Part shown: piece after piece, positions 24,002-32,269 of the stretch | Numbering within the stretch: position 1 is the stretch's first letter | Layout of the letters: every line of letters starts with the position of its first letter | Assembly: GCF_004799405.1 (NCBI RefSeq) | Contig: NZ_SSMW01000066.1 | Span: 1 to 50,518, forward strand | Length of the DNA stretch: 50,518 nucleotides | Reading direction: 5' to 3' | From: Bradyrhizobium sp. | Lineage (GTDB): Bacteria > Pseudomonadota > Alphaproteobacteria > Rhizobiales > Xanthobacteraceae | Notes under the pieces: generated by a model | What the model was told of the DNA's origin: nothing | Database searches by the model: none | What the model saw: the letters and a program-made list of their open reading frames with translations, nothing else | Position numbers and translations under genes: made by a program

Positions 24002-26728
24002 TCACGTCTTTCCAAATTTCTCATGCAGCAGCGGAAACAGCCGGTCCGGCTTGAACGGCACCGCCGTGAAGCGAATGCCGGTGGCGTCCGCCAGCGCGTT
24101 GCCGAGCGCGGCTGCGACCGGATTATAGGGGCTTTCGCTCATCGATTTGGCGCCCATCGGACCGATTGAGTCGGTGGTGTCGGCGAAATAGACTTCGGTG
24201 CGTGGAATATCCGCAAATGACGGCAGATGGTAATCGCGGAATTTCGGGTTCATTACGCGCCCGCTATCGTCGATGACCATCTCCTCATAAAGCGTGGCGC
24301 CGAGCGACTGCGCGACACCGCCCTCGACCTGTCCGCGGCACTGCATCGGATTGGCGACGCGCCCGGCGTCAGCGGCGTGAACGCTTTTCAGAATCTTGAT
24401 CTCGCCGGTAGCCTTGTTCACCGCGACCCGAAAGCCCTGCACATTGAAGGCGACCGAGCGCGGTGTCCCCGCCGACGTTCCGTTCGCGGTCAGCGTCCGT
24501 CCCTGCGCACGCGCCGCCTTGGCGAGCTGGGCGAACGACAGATGTTGCTTGCCGCAAACCACGGAATCGTTTTCGAGCACGCAAATATCGGGATTTGTCC
24601 TGGTCGCGGTGGAGGCGAAAACCTTGATATCGTCGGCCAGATGTTCGGCCGCCGCCTGCGTGGCGCGCCCGGCGACGAAGGTCCCGGTGCTGCCATAGGC
24701 GCCGGTGTCGTGGCCGCCATGCGCGGTGTCGGATTGCAGCAGGCGGATTTGGTCCACCGTCGTCGCCAGCGCGGTCGCGGCGATCTGGCGATGCACCGTG
24801 GAAGTGCCGTTGCCGAATTCCACGGTGCCGACCACCAGTTCAAAGCCGCCATCGTCGCGCAATGAAATCCTGGCGTCGGCGATGTGGCCGTCCGGCGGCA
24901 CGGTGTCGATCATGGTCAGCGCGATGCCTTCGCCGGTCAGCCAGTCCTCGGACAGTTCGATCTTCGGCGCGTCGGCTTGCATCGCGCGCTCGACCAGATC
25001 GAGACACTGGTCGAGCCCGTAGCTGCCATAGAGCACATCGCTATGCTCCGAGCCCGGCGGCGACAGCATCGGATCGCCTTTTTTGATGATGTTGCGGCGG
25101 CGGAACTGGTAGGGACTGATGCCGAGGCCTTTGGCCAATTCGTCGATTGCCGCTTCAACCGCGAAAATGGTCTGCGGCAGACCATAGCCGCGGAAAGCGC
25201 CGGCTGGAACGGTGTTGGTGTAGGCGGCCACGGCGTCGACTTTCTTGTTTGGGCAATTATAGACGCTGATCGATTCATCGCAGGCGTGAAACAGAACCGG
25301 ACCTGCGTGATTGCCATAGGCGCCGGTGTTCGAGAGCACCTCCAGCTGCAGTGCCGTGAGGTTTCCGGCTTCATCGGCGCCGGCCGTGACGGTGACGCGC
25401 ATCGGGTGCCGCGTCGAGGTCGAAATGAACTGCTCTTCGCGGGTCAGCTCGAGCTTGACCGGGCGTCCGGTCTTGAGCGCAGCCAGCGCCAGAATGTCCT
25501 CCACCAGCATCTCCTGCTTGCCGCCGAAGCCGCCGCCAACCCGTTCGCAGAACACGCGCACCTTGTCCGGCGCGAGATTGAAGATGTCCGCCAGCGCGCG
25601 GCGGGTCAGGAACGGCGTCTGGGTGCTGGAGCGCAGGTTGAGGCAGCCATTGGGATCGACCCAGGCAACGCCGCCATGGGTTTCCAACGCGGCATGCTGC
25701 ACCCGCTGGGTCGTGAACTTTCCCTGATAGGTAACCGCGGCCTTGGCCAGCGCGGCGGCGACATCGCCGAACTCGCCGTGGGTTTCGGCGACGATGTTGC
25801 GCTCCGCGTTGGCGACGCGATGCTCGCTTGTCTTGTCGGAATGGATCGCGGGCGCGCCCGGGGCAATCGCCTGTGCCGGATCGAACACCGCGGGGAGAAT
25901 ACCGTAATCGACCTTGAGACGGCGGCAGCCTTCTTCCGCAATCGCTTCGCTCTCCGCCACCACGACCGCGACCTTTTGTCCGATGAAGCGGACGACAGTA
26001 TCGAGGATGCGGGTATCGTCCGGATCCATGTCGGCGACTTCGTGCCGCGCGGTCGAGAACAACCGGTCCGGCACGTCTTCATGGGTCAGCACCGCGTGCA
26101 CGCCGGCTAGCGCCAGCGCCGCGCTCTTGTCGATCGAGACAATCTTTGCATGCGGATACGGCGAGCGCAGCATCTTGATGTGGAGCATGCCCTCGATCGC
26201 CACGTCGAAGGTATAGCGCGCCGCACCGCGCACCACGGCCGGCCCGGCGGGCGCAGGCAGGCTGCGGCCGAACGCGGAGCCGGCGGCGGCGTCTTCGATG
26301 TTGTTCCTGTTATGCAGCGCGTCCTCGATGGCGCGGTAGCCGGTGCAGCGGCAGATATTGCCCTTCAGCGCCGCGCCGAGATCCTGCCGCTGCGCCTGGT
26401 TCAGCGACGCGCAGGTCAGGATCATGCCCGCGGTGCAGAATCCGCACTGAAACGCCTGCGCATCGAGAAACGCCTGCTGCATCGGATGCGCGCCGCCCTC
26501 GGGAGCGAGGCCCTCGATCGTGGTGACGGCATGGCCCTCGGCGCGAAACGCCGGGATCAGGCAGGAGTGCACCGGCTCACCGTCGAGCAATACCGTGCAG
26601 GCGCCGCAGTCACCGGCATCGCAGCCTTTCTTGACGCCGAAATGGCCGAGCTGGCGCAGGAAGGTCCGCAGGCACTGTCCGGCATGCGGCGTTTGTGAGA
26701 ATTCCTTGCCGTTGATCTGATAGCTCAT
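24002..26728 (-). CDS. xanthine dehydrogenase-type molybdenum hydroxylase, fused [2Fe-2S] and Mo-cofactor subunits (XdhD-like)
   Basis: This 908-aa protein joins a two-cluster [2Fe-2S] domain (residues 1-140; Cys 36, 41, 44, 56 and Cys 95, 98, 126, 128) to a molybdopterin-binding domain (about residues 155-900). The active-site landmarks of the family are present: GGGFGGKQE, an EE pair before FISTSTRHP, AFRGYGLPQ with the substrate Arg, and the catalytic Glu in KSMSESPYN. Together with the adjacent FAD subunit it should oxidise a purine such as xanthine or hypoxanthine to urate. The arrangement equals E. coli XdhD/YgfM rather than the XdhA/XdhB type. No XdhC insertase gene is nearby. Confidence 0.9.
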   Translation of the reverse strand: MSYQINGKEFSQTPHAGQCLRTFLRQLGHFGVKKGCDAGDCGACTVLLDGEPVHSCLIPAFRAEGHAVTTIEGLAPEGGAHPMQQAFLDAQAFQCGFCTAGMILTCASLNQAQRQDLGAALKGNICRCTGYRAIEDALHNRNNIEDAAAGSAFGRSLPAPAGPAVVRGAARYTFDVAIEGMLHIKMLRSPYPHAKIVSIDKSAALALAGVHAVLTHEDVPDRLFSTARHEVADMDPDDTRILDTVVRFIGQKVAVVVAESEAIAEEGCRRLKVDYGILPAVFDPAQAIAPGAPAIHSDKTSEHRVANAERNIVAETHGEFGDVAAALAKAAVTYQGKFTTQRVQHAALETHGGVAWVDPNGCLNLRSSTQTPFLTRRALADIFNLAPDKVRVFCERVGGGFGGKQEMLVEDILALAALKTGRPVKLELTREEQFISTSTRHPMRVTVTAGADEAGNLTALQLEVLSNTGAYGNHAGPVLFHACDESISVYNCPNKKVDAVAAYTNTVPAGAFRGYGLPQTIFAVEAAIDELAKGLGISPYQFRRRNIIKKGDPMLSPPGSEHSDVLYGSYGLDQCLDLVERAMQADAPKIELSEDWLTGEGIALTMIDTVPPDGHIADARISLRDDGGFELVVGTVEFGNGTSTVHRQIAATALATTVDQIRLLQSDTAHGGHDTGAYGSTGTFVAGRATQAAAEHLADDIKVFASTATRTNPDICVLENDSVVCGKQHLSFAQLAKAARAQGRTLTANGTSAGTPRSVAFNVQGFRVAVNKATGEIKILKSVHAADAGRVANPMQCRGQVEGGVAQSLGATLYEEMVIDDSGRVMNPKFRDYHLPSFADIPRTEVYFADTTDSIGPMGAKSMSESPYNPVAAALGNALADATGIRFTAVPFKPDRLFPLLHEKFGKT

Positions 26729-27546
26729 CGCGTGCCCGCAAGTTCGGCGCGAATCTCCTCAGCCAGACGCAACGTCATGTGCTTGCGCCATGCCGGCTTG
26801 CCATGGAGGTCGGTGTGATAGAGTTCGTCGGGAATGCGCTGGAGGATCGAGTCGCGCAATTCGTCTGCGGAAGGCATTTCGGGAAACGAGAATTGGATTG
26901 GCCGGACGGTCGATCCCGTCACTGTCAGCGCGAAGCCGCCCTGATGGTCGACGCTGCCGATCAGGAGTGCCGCCGACCGTCCAACCGGTGTCAGCGAGAT
27001 CTGGCGAAACGCCGAGCGCCGCCTGAGTGCTGCGATCGGAATATCGATTTGCCGCAACAGGTCGCCGGGCGCGAGCACGTTCTGCTGATTGCCGGTGACG
27101 AAATCGGCGACATGAACCCGTTGCTCGCTGCCATCGGTCTTCCAGATCGTGCAGCCGCCATCGAGGGCGGCCGTCAGCGCGATCATCGGGCCTGCCGGCA
27201 GCGACATGCAGATGTTGCCGCCGACGGTCGCCGTCTTCCAGATCTTGAACGACGCCAGAAACGCCCGGCAGCACTGGTTGATCAGCGGCGAGGCGATCCA
27301 GTCGGAAGGGCAGGGATGCCCATCAAGTTGCGCGACGGTGCAGGTAGCGGCGATCGTCAGATGGGTTGGGCCGACCGTAAGCGCCGGCCATTTGAGATCG
27401 GCCAGATCGATCAGCCGGGTGAGATGGACCTGCGGTTCCGAGAACAGCCAGGTCCCGCCCGCGAGCCAAGCATCGCCTGCCATCCAAATGGGCAGCTCTT
27501 CCCGCGTCGTGGGATGCGCGACCTCGGTGACGGTATTCAAATCCAT
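26725..27546 (-). CDS. FAD-binding subunit of the xanthine dehydrogenase-type enzyme (YgfM-like)
   Basis: This 273-aa FAD-binding protein of the CO dehydrogenase/xanthine dehydrogenase medium-subunit family carries flavin-binding landmarks: AGGTWLFSEP (about residue 30) and KTATVGGNICMSLPAGPMI (about residues 105-123, the TxGGN motif). It passes electrons from the Fe-S/Mo protein to NAD+ or another acceptor. The start at 27546 (MDLNTVTEVAHPTT) fits the family; longer in-frame starts exist. It overlaps the next gene by 4 nt. It is divergent from the amidohydrolase gene, with paired sigma-54-type promoters between them. Confidence 0.9.
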   Translation of the reverse strand: MDLNTVTEVAHPTTREELPIWMAGDAWLAGGTWLFSEPQVHLTRLIDLADLKWPALTVGPTHLTIAATCTVAQLDGHPCPSDWIASPLINQCCRAFLASFKIWKTATVGGNICMSLPAGPMIALTAALDGGCTIWKTDGSEQRVHVADFVTGNQQNVLAPGDLLRQIDIPIAALRRRSAFRQISLTPVGRSAALLIGSVDHQGGFALTVTGSTVRPIQFSFPEMPSADELRDSILQRIPDELYHTDLHGKPAWRKHMTLRLAEEIRAELAGTR

Positions 27547-27592
27547 GGATACGCTTGTCGTTTCAATGCGATGAGTGTTCTTGTAGAAGTCT

Positions 27593-27608
27593 TGCAAGAC
27601 GGACGCCA
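27593..27608 (-). promoter_or_regulatory. sigma-54-type promoter for the hydroxylase (FAD subunit) operon
   Basis: On the reverse strand this reads TGGCGTCCGTCTTGCA: TGGC and TTGCA at exact -24/-12 phasing. The predicted start is about 27582, 36 nt before the ATG at 27546. Confidence 0.75.
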
Positions 27609-27628
27609 ACTCGGCCGGACATTCGGGC

Positions 27629-27644
27629 TGGTCCCTGAATTGCA
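27629..27644 (+). promoter_or_regulatory. sigma-54-type promoter for the 8-oxoguanine-deaminase-like gene
   Basis: TGGTCCCTGAATTGCA keeps TGG and TTGCA at correct phasing but departs in the rest of the -24 element. The predicted start is about 27655, 46 nt before 27701. Its -24 edge is 20 bp from that of the divergent promoter. Confidence 0.5.
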
Positions 27645-27663
27645 AGTGCCTGAATTGCAAGTG
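27634..27663. repeat. perfect tandem duplication of a 15-mer
   Basis: CCTGAATTGCAAGTG occurs twice without a gap (27634-27648, 27649-27663). The unit contains the -12 element (TTGCA) of the promoter at 27629, so this element is duplicated; the second copy has no TGG at -24 distance. Confidence 0.95.
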
Positions 27664-27700
27664 GGTTTAGGAAACCAATAGCCTGGAGATGCAACCTGCC

Positions 27701-29047
27701 ATGAACCAAACCCAGGCGCTCTGGATCAAGGACCCCCTGGCTATTCTCGCCGAAGGTGCCGAACGCGGCATCGTGGTCCAGAACGGCAGGATCGTCGAAC
27801 TGGTGCCCAAGGGCGGCCAGCCCGCCACGAGCGCGGCGTTTTTCGAGGCGGGCGACCATGTGGTCCTGCCGGGGCTGATCAATACCCATCATCATTTCTA
27901 CCAGACGCTGACGCGGGCGCTGCCGGCGGCATTGGATCGCGAGCTGTTTCCGTGGCTGCAGGCGCTCTATCCGGTATGGGCGCGGCTGACGCCGGAATCG
28001 CTGGACCTCGGCGTCACCGTGGCGATGTCGGAACTGTTGCTGTCGGGCTGCACCACCACGACCGACCATCACTACGTGTTTCCGGCCGGACTGGAGGACG
28101 CCGTCGATATCGAGGTGGCCGTCGCCAAGCGGCTCGGCGTTCGCGTGCTGTTGACCCGCGGCTCGATGAACCGTTCGCAGCGCGACGGCGGATTGCCGCC
28201 CGATAGCGTGGTGCAGGACGAAGACACCATCCTCGCCGACAGCGAACGCGTGGTCGCCAGGCATCACCAGCGCGGTGAGGACGCCATGGTGCAGATCGCG
28301 CTGGCGCCCTGTTCGCCGTTTTCGGTGACGACCTCGCTGATGAGCGCGACGGCAGCGTTGGCCGGCAAGCTCGATGTCCGGCTGCATACCCATCTGGCGG
28401 AAACCGAGGACGAGAACAAATTCTGCGAGCAGATGCATGGCTGCCGGCCGCTGGATTATCTCGAGCAATGCGGCTGGCTCAATGCGCGGACATGGCTTGC
28501 CCACGGCATCCATTTCAACGCGGCCGAGATCAAGCGCCTCGGCAAGGCCGGGATCACGATCAGCCATTGCGCCTGCAGCAACCAGATTCTGGCGTCCGGC
28601 TGCTGCCCGGTCTGCGACATGGAAGAAGCCGGGGTGGGAATAGGGCTTGGCGTCGATGGCTCGGCCTCGAACGATGAATCCAACCTGATGCAGGAGGTGC
28701 GGGCCGCGTTCCTGCTGCAGCGGGCCCGCTACGGCGTCGGCCGCGTCAGCCACAAGGACGCGCTGCGATGGGCGACCAAAGGCTCCGCCGCCTGCGTCGG
28801 CCGTCCCGAACTCGGTGAAATCGCGGTCGGGAGAATGGCGGATCTGGCGTTGTTCAAGCTCGACGAATTGCGCTTCTCCGGCCACGGCGACCCGCTGGCG
28901 GCTTTGGTGCTGTGCGGCGCGCACCACGCCGACCGCGTGATGGTCGGCGGACACTGGGTGGTGAAAGACGGCGCGATTCCCGGTCTGGATGTGCCCGACC
29001 TGATCCACCGTCACAGCGCCGCCGCGCATGCCATGCATCGGCGATGA
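27701..29047 (+). CDS. 8-oxoguanine deaminase / SsnA-like amidohydrolase
   Basis: This 448-aa metal-dependent amidohydrolase is of the 8-oxoguanine deaminase/hydroxydechloroatrazine ethylaminohydrolase group. Metal-site motifs are NTHHH (His 63-65), HTHLAETEDE and LAHGIH, HCACSN, and the Asp in GVDGSASND. It probably converts 8-oxoguanine (or guanine) to the oxo form and ammonia, which would feed urate or xanthine into this pathway. 27701 (MNQTQALWIK) was chosen; an ATG at 27689 would add four residues, and both have only a moderate ribosome-binding site. Neighbours are the divergent hydroxylase genes, and E. coli likewise keeps ssnA beside ygfM/xdhD. Confidence 0.88.
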   Translation: MNQTQALWIKDPLAILAEGAERGIVVQNGRIVELVPKGGQPATSAAFFEAGDHVVLPGLINTHHHFYQTLTRALPAALDRELFPWLQALYPVWARLTPESLDLGVTVAMSELLLSGCTTTTDHHYVFPAGLEDAVDIEVAVAKRLGVRVLLTRGSMNRSQRDGGLPPDSVVQDEDTILADSERVVARHHQRGEDAMVQIALAPCSPFSVTTSLMSATAALAGKLDVRLHTHLAETEDENKFCEQMHGCRPLDYLEQCGWLNARTWLAHGIHFNAAEIKRLGKAGITISHCACSNQILASGCCPVCDMEEAGVGIGLGVDGSASNDESNLMQEVRAAFLLQRARYGVGRVSHKDALRWATKGSAACVGRPELGEIAVGRMADLALFKLDELRFSGHGDPLAALVLCGAHHADRVMVGGHWVVKDGAIPGLDVPDLIHRHSAAAHAMHRR

Positions 29048-29066
29048 GGCCACAAGCTTCCAGTAA

Positions 29067-29097
29067 AAAGGTCCGGGCGTTTGGCGCCCGGACCTTT
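29067..29097. terminator. bidirectional hairpin terminator
   Basis: AAAGGTCCGGGCG (29067-29079) pairs perfectly with CGCCCGGACCTTT (29085-29097) across a 5-base loop. The A-run on one side and T-run on the other allow termination of both convergent transcripts. Confidence 0.9.
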
Positions 29098-29119
29098 CGG
29101 CTTCGATGGTGCCCGGCCG

Positions 29120-30199
29120 TTACTTGCCGGGAATCGTGTCGTCGATGCCCTTGACGTAGAAGTTCATGCCGAGCACCTGGCCGTCGGCGAGATGGTCGCC
29201 GCCCTTGCACTCAACTTCCTTGCCGTCCTGGCCCATCACCGGGCATTTGAACGGAAACAGCTTGCCGTCGGTGATGGCGGCCTCGGTGTCCATCGCCAGT
29301 TTCTTCACGTCGTCGGGCATGTTGGTGTAGGGCGCCATCACCACCATCTTCGACTTCAACCCGCCCCAGGTATCTTCCGACGCCCACTTGCCGTCGAGTT
29401 CGGCCCTGACGCGGTCGATGTAGTAGGGCGCCCAATTATCCATGATCGAGGTGAGCTGCGCCTTGGGTCCGAACTTGATCATTTCGGAATCCTGGCCGAA
29501 CGCCAGCTTGCCGCGCTCGGATGCGATCTGCATCGCCGCCGGTGAGTCGGTGTGCTGCATGATCACGTCGGCGCCCTGGTCGAGCAGCGCCTTGGCGGCG
29601 TCAGCTTCCTTGCCGGGATCGAACCAGGAGTTGGCCCAGATGATCTTGACCTTGATGTTGGGATTGATGGTCTGCGCGCCGAGGATGGTGGCGTTGATGC
29701 CCGAGATGACTTCCGGGATCGGGAACGAACCGATGTAGCCGAGCACGCCGGATTTCGACATCTTGGCCGCGATCACGCCCTGGATGTAACGGCCCTCGTA
29801 GAACCGGCCGGAATAAGTCGACATGTTCTTGTCGCGCTTGTAGCCGGTAGCGTGCTCGAAATGCACGTTGGGATATTTCTTGGCCACTTTCAGCGTCGGT
29901 TCCATGTAGCCGAACGAGGTGGTGAAGATCAGCTTGTTGCCGGCGCGCACCAGTTGTTCGATCGAACGCTCCGAATCCGGACCCTCGCTGACGTTTTCGA
30001 GGAACGTGGTTTCGATCTTGTCGCCGAATTCCTTGACCAGCGCCTGGCGCGCAAGTTCGTGCTGGTAGGTCCAGCCGAGGTCGCCGATCGGCCCAAGATA
30101 GATAAATCCGACTTTAAGCTTGTCGGCAGCGGAAGCGCTGAACAGGCTCGCGCCGGCCGTAAGCAACACCGCCGTTGCTGCGATGAGAATTTTTCTCAT
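29120..30199 (-). CDS. BMP-family ABC transporter substrate-binding protein (importer A)
   Basis: This 359-aa periplasmic protein has a Sec signal (MRKILIAATAVLLTAGASLF, cleavage near SASA-AD). The mature part shows the basic membrane protein (PnrA/Med-like) signature GFIYLGPIGDLGWTYQHE and GVLGYIGSFPIPEVISGIN. Proteins of this family bind purine nucleosides or bases. It is the last gene of importer A, 74 nt behind the permease. Its promoter could not be recognised and it is likely in one unit with the ATPase and permeases upstream. Confidence 0.92.
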   Translation of the reverse strand: MRKILIAATAVLLTAGASLFSASAADKLKVGFIYLGPIGDLGWTYQHELARQALVKEFGDKIETTFLENVSEGPDSERSIEQLVRAGNKLIFTTSFGYMEPTLKVAKKYPNVHFEHATGYKRDKNMSTYSGRFYEGRYIQGVIAAKMSKSGVLGYIGSFPIPEVISGINATILGAQTINPNIKVKIIWANSWFDPGKEADAAKALLDQGADVIMQHTDSPAAMQIASERGKLAFGQDSEMIKFGPKAQLTSIMDNWAPYYIDRVRAELDGKWASEDTWGGLKSKMVVMAPYTNMPDDVKKLAMDTEAAITDGKLFPFKCPVMGQDGKEVECKGGDHLADGQVLGMNFYVKGIDDTIPGK

Positions 30200-30273
30200 A
30201 GGTTTCTCCTGACACTAAGGGGTGGACTGGCTGTCCCGGTGCGCCCGCGCCCCATCGCGCGCGCCTCGGGTAT

Positions 30274-31191
30274 TTATCGATCGGGCACGAATACCGTGCC
30301 CAAGGCTGCGGGCGCGGTGGAACCGCCGGTTCTTGCGCGCGAAATCAGGACGAGCACGATGACGGTTGCAAGATACGGCAGCGCCGACATGAACTGCGAT
30401 GGGATGCCGAGGCCGAGCCCTTGCGCGTGCAATTGCAGGATCGTCACTGCGCCGAACAGGTACGCCCCGATCACGAGACGGGCCGGCCGCCAGGATGAGA
30501 ACACCACGAGCGCGAGCGCGATCCAGCCGCGGCCCGCAGTCATCCCGGGGATGAAGAACGGCGTATAGGCCAGCGGCAGATAGGCTCCGGCGAGGCCGGC
30601 GCAGGCGCCGCCGAACATCACCGCGAACATTCGGATCTTGAGCACCGGGTATCCCAGCGCGTGCGCCGAAACGTGATTGTCGCCGACGGCCCGTAGCACC
30701 AGCCCTGCCCGGGTCCGGTACAGAAACAGCCAGACCCCGATCACGAGCGCCAGCGAGAAATAGATGAAGGCGTCCTCGCCGAACAGGATGCGCCCGACCA
30801 GCGGAATATCGGTCAGGCCGGGAATGTGGAGATGCGGAGCCGGCGTAATTCTCTCGCCGACGAAGCCGGCGCCGATCAGGCCGGACAGCCCGATGCCGAG
30901 AATGGTGAGCGCAAGACCGGTGGCAACCTGGTTGACGGCAAGTCCCAGCGTCATCACCGCAAAGATAAGCGACAGCAGCGTGCCTGCGACGATGCCGCAG
31001 GCTGCACCAATGATGGTGGAGCCGGTAAGCCAGGCGCCGCCGAATCCGCAAGCCGCGCCCACGATCATCATGCCCTCGACGCCAAGGTTGAGCACGCCGG
31101 CGCGCTCGGTCACCAGTTCCCCGGTGGCGGCGATCAATAGCGGCGTCGACGCCGCGAGCACCGACAGGATGATGGCCTCAAGCAGTTCCAC
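30274..31191 (-). CDS. ABC transporter permease, BMP-linked (importer A, second permease)
   Basis: This 305-aa hydrophobic permease of the BPD_transp_2 (branched-chain amino acid/ribose) type has landmarks TERAGVLNLGVEGMM, RAVGDNHVSAHALGYPVLKIRM and GRGWIALALVVFSSW. Such permeases pair with a second permease and a double-domain ATPase. Its start overlaps the preceding permease by 14 nt, indicating co-translation. The C-terminus ends in a polar tail (VFVPDR). The substrate is probably a purine nucleoside or base. Confidence 0.93.
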   Translation of the reverse strand: MELLEAIILSVLAASTPLLIAATGELVTERAGVLNLGVEGMMIVGAACGFGGAWLTGSTIIGAACGIVAGTLLSLIFAVMTLGLAVNQVATGLALTILGIGLSGLIGAGFVGERITPAPHLHIPGLTDIPLVGRILFGEDAFIYFSLALVIGVWLFLYRTRAGLVLRAVGDNHVSAHALGYPVLKIRMFAVMFGGACAGLAGAYLPLAYTPFFIPGMTAGRGWIALALVVFSSWRPARLVIGAYLFGAVTILQLHAQGLGLGIPSQFMSALPYLATVIVLVLISRARTGGSTAPAALGTVFVPDR

Positions 31192-32269
31192 TGGACACCT
31201 TTGGCGACGGGAAAATCAGCCGGAAGCGGTAGAGGATGAGCGAGTCGCAGGCGAGCACGTAGAACAGCAAAATGCCCTGAAACACCTTGGTCACGTCCAA
31301 CGGGATTTTCATCGCGATCTGGGCCTGCTCGCCGCCAATGAAGGTGAGTGCGAGGAAAAGGCCTGCAATTAATATTCCAATTGGGTTCAAGCGCCCGAGA
31401 AAGGCGACGATGATGGCGGTGAAGCCATAGCCCGGCGAAATGCCCGGCTGCAGATGTCCGACCGGACCGGCCACCTCGATGATCCCGGCAAGCCCGGCCA
31501 GCGCGCCCGACATGGCGAAGGTCAGGAGGATCAACTGGTCGGAATTGAACCCTCCAAAACGCGCCGCGCGGGGGGCGGCGCCGACCACGCGAATTTCGAA
31601 GCCCTTGATGGTCTTGCCAAGCAGCACGGTCGCCGCGGCAACTACCAGAAGCGCGATAATCGCGCCAAGGTGCAGCCGGCCGCCTTCGATCAGAACCGGC
31701 ACCGTTGCGACCGGATCGAACTCGGCGGTGGTCGGGAAATTGAACCCGGCCGGATCGCGCCACGGACCGCGCACCAGATAATCCAGGAAAAGATCCGCCA
31801 CATAGACCAGCATCAGGCTGGTCAGGATTTCGCTGGCGCCGAACCGGACCTTGCAGATCGCCGGGATCAACGCATAAAGCGCGCCCGCCACCGCGCCGAG
31901 CAGCAGCATGGCGGGCATCACCCAGTACCCTGCGCCGGTGCCTTGTGTCTTGACCGCGAGCCAACTGCCGGCGACGGCGCCGATCAGAAACTGGCCTTCG
32001 GCCCCGATGTTCCAGACATTGGCGAGATAGCACAGCGACAGGCCGATGCCGATCATGACCAAAGGCGTCGCCTTCACCGCGATTTCCTGCAGCGAATAGC
32101 TGTCGGTCAGGGGATCGATGAAGTAGACGCCGAGCGCCAGAATCGGGTTCTTGCCGAGAATCGCGAACAGAATGCTCATGGTCACGATGGTCAGGCCGAT
32201 CGCGATCAGCGGCGAGACCAGCGCGATGGTGGTGGATCGCTCGGCGCGTTTTTCAAGCACCAACTGCAT
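31178..32269 (-). CDS. ABC transporter permease, BMP-linked (importer A, first permease)
   Basis: This 363-aa permease has about eight hydrophobic segments with the family landmarks NVWNIGAEGQFLIGA, KVRFGASEILTSLMLVY and GYGFTAIIVAFLGRLNPIG. It overlaps the ATPase end by 17 nt and the next permease by 14 nt. In ligand-import systems of this type the two unlike permeases form the channel. The longer N-terminus (residues 1-20) is cytoplasmic. Confidence 0.93.
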   Translation of the reverse strand: MQLVLEKRAERSTTIALVSPLIAIGLTIVTMSILFAILGKNPILALGVYFIDPLTDSYSLQEIAVKATPLVMIGIGLSLCYLANVWNIGAEGQFLIGAVAGSWLAVKTQGTGAGYWVMPAMLLLGAVAGALYALIPAICKVRFGASEILTSLMLVYVADLFLDYLVRGPWRDPAGFNFPTTAEFDPVATVPVLIEGGRLHLGAIIALLVVAAATVLLGKTIKGFEIRVVGAAPRAARFGGFNSDQLILLTFAMSGALAGLAGIIEVAGPVGHLQPGISPGYGFTAIIVAFLGRLNPIGILIAGLFLALTFIGGEQAQIAMKIPLDVTKVFQGILLFYVLACDSLILYRFRLIFPSPKVSSGTA

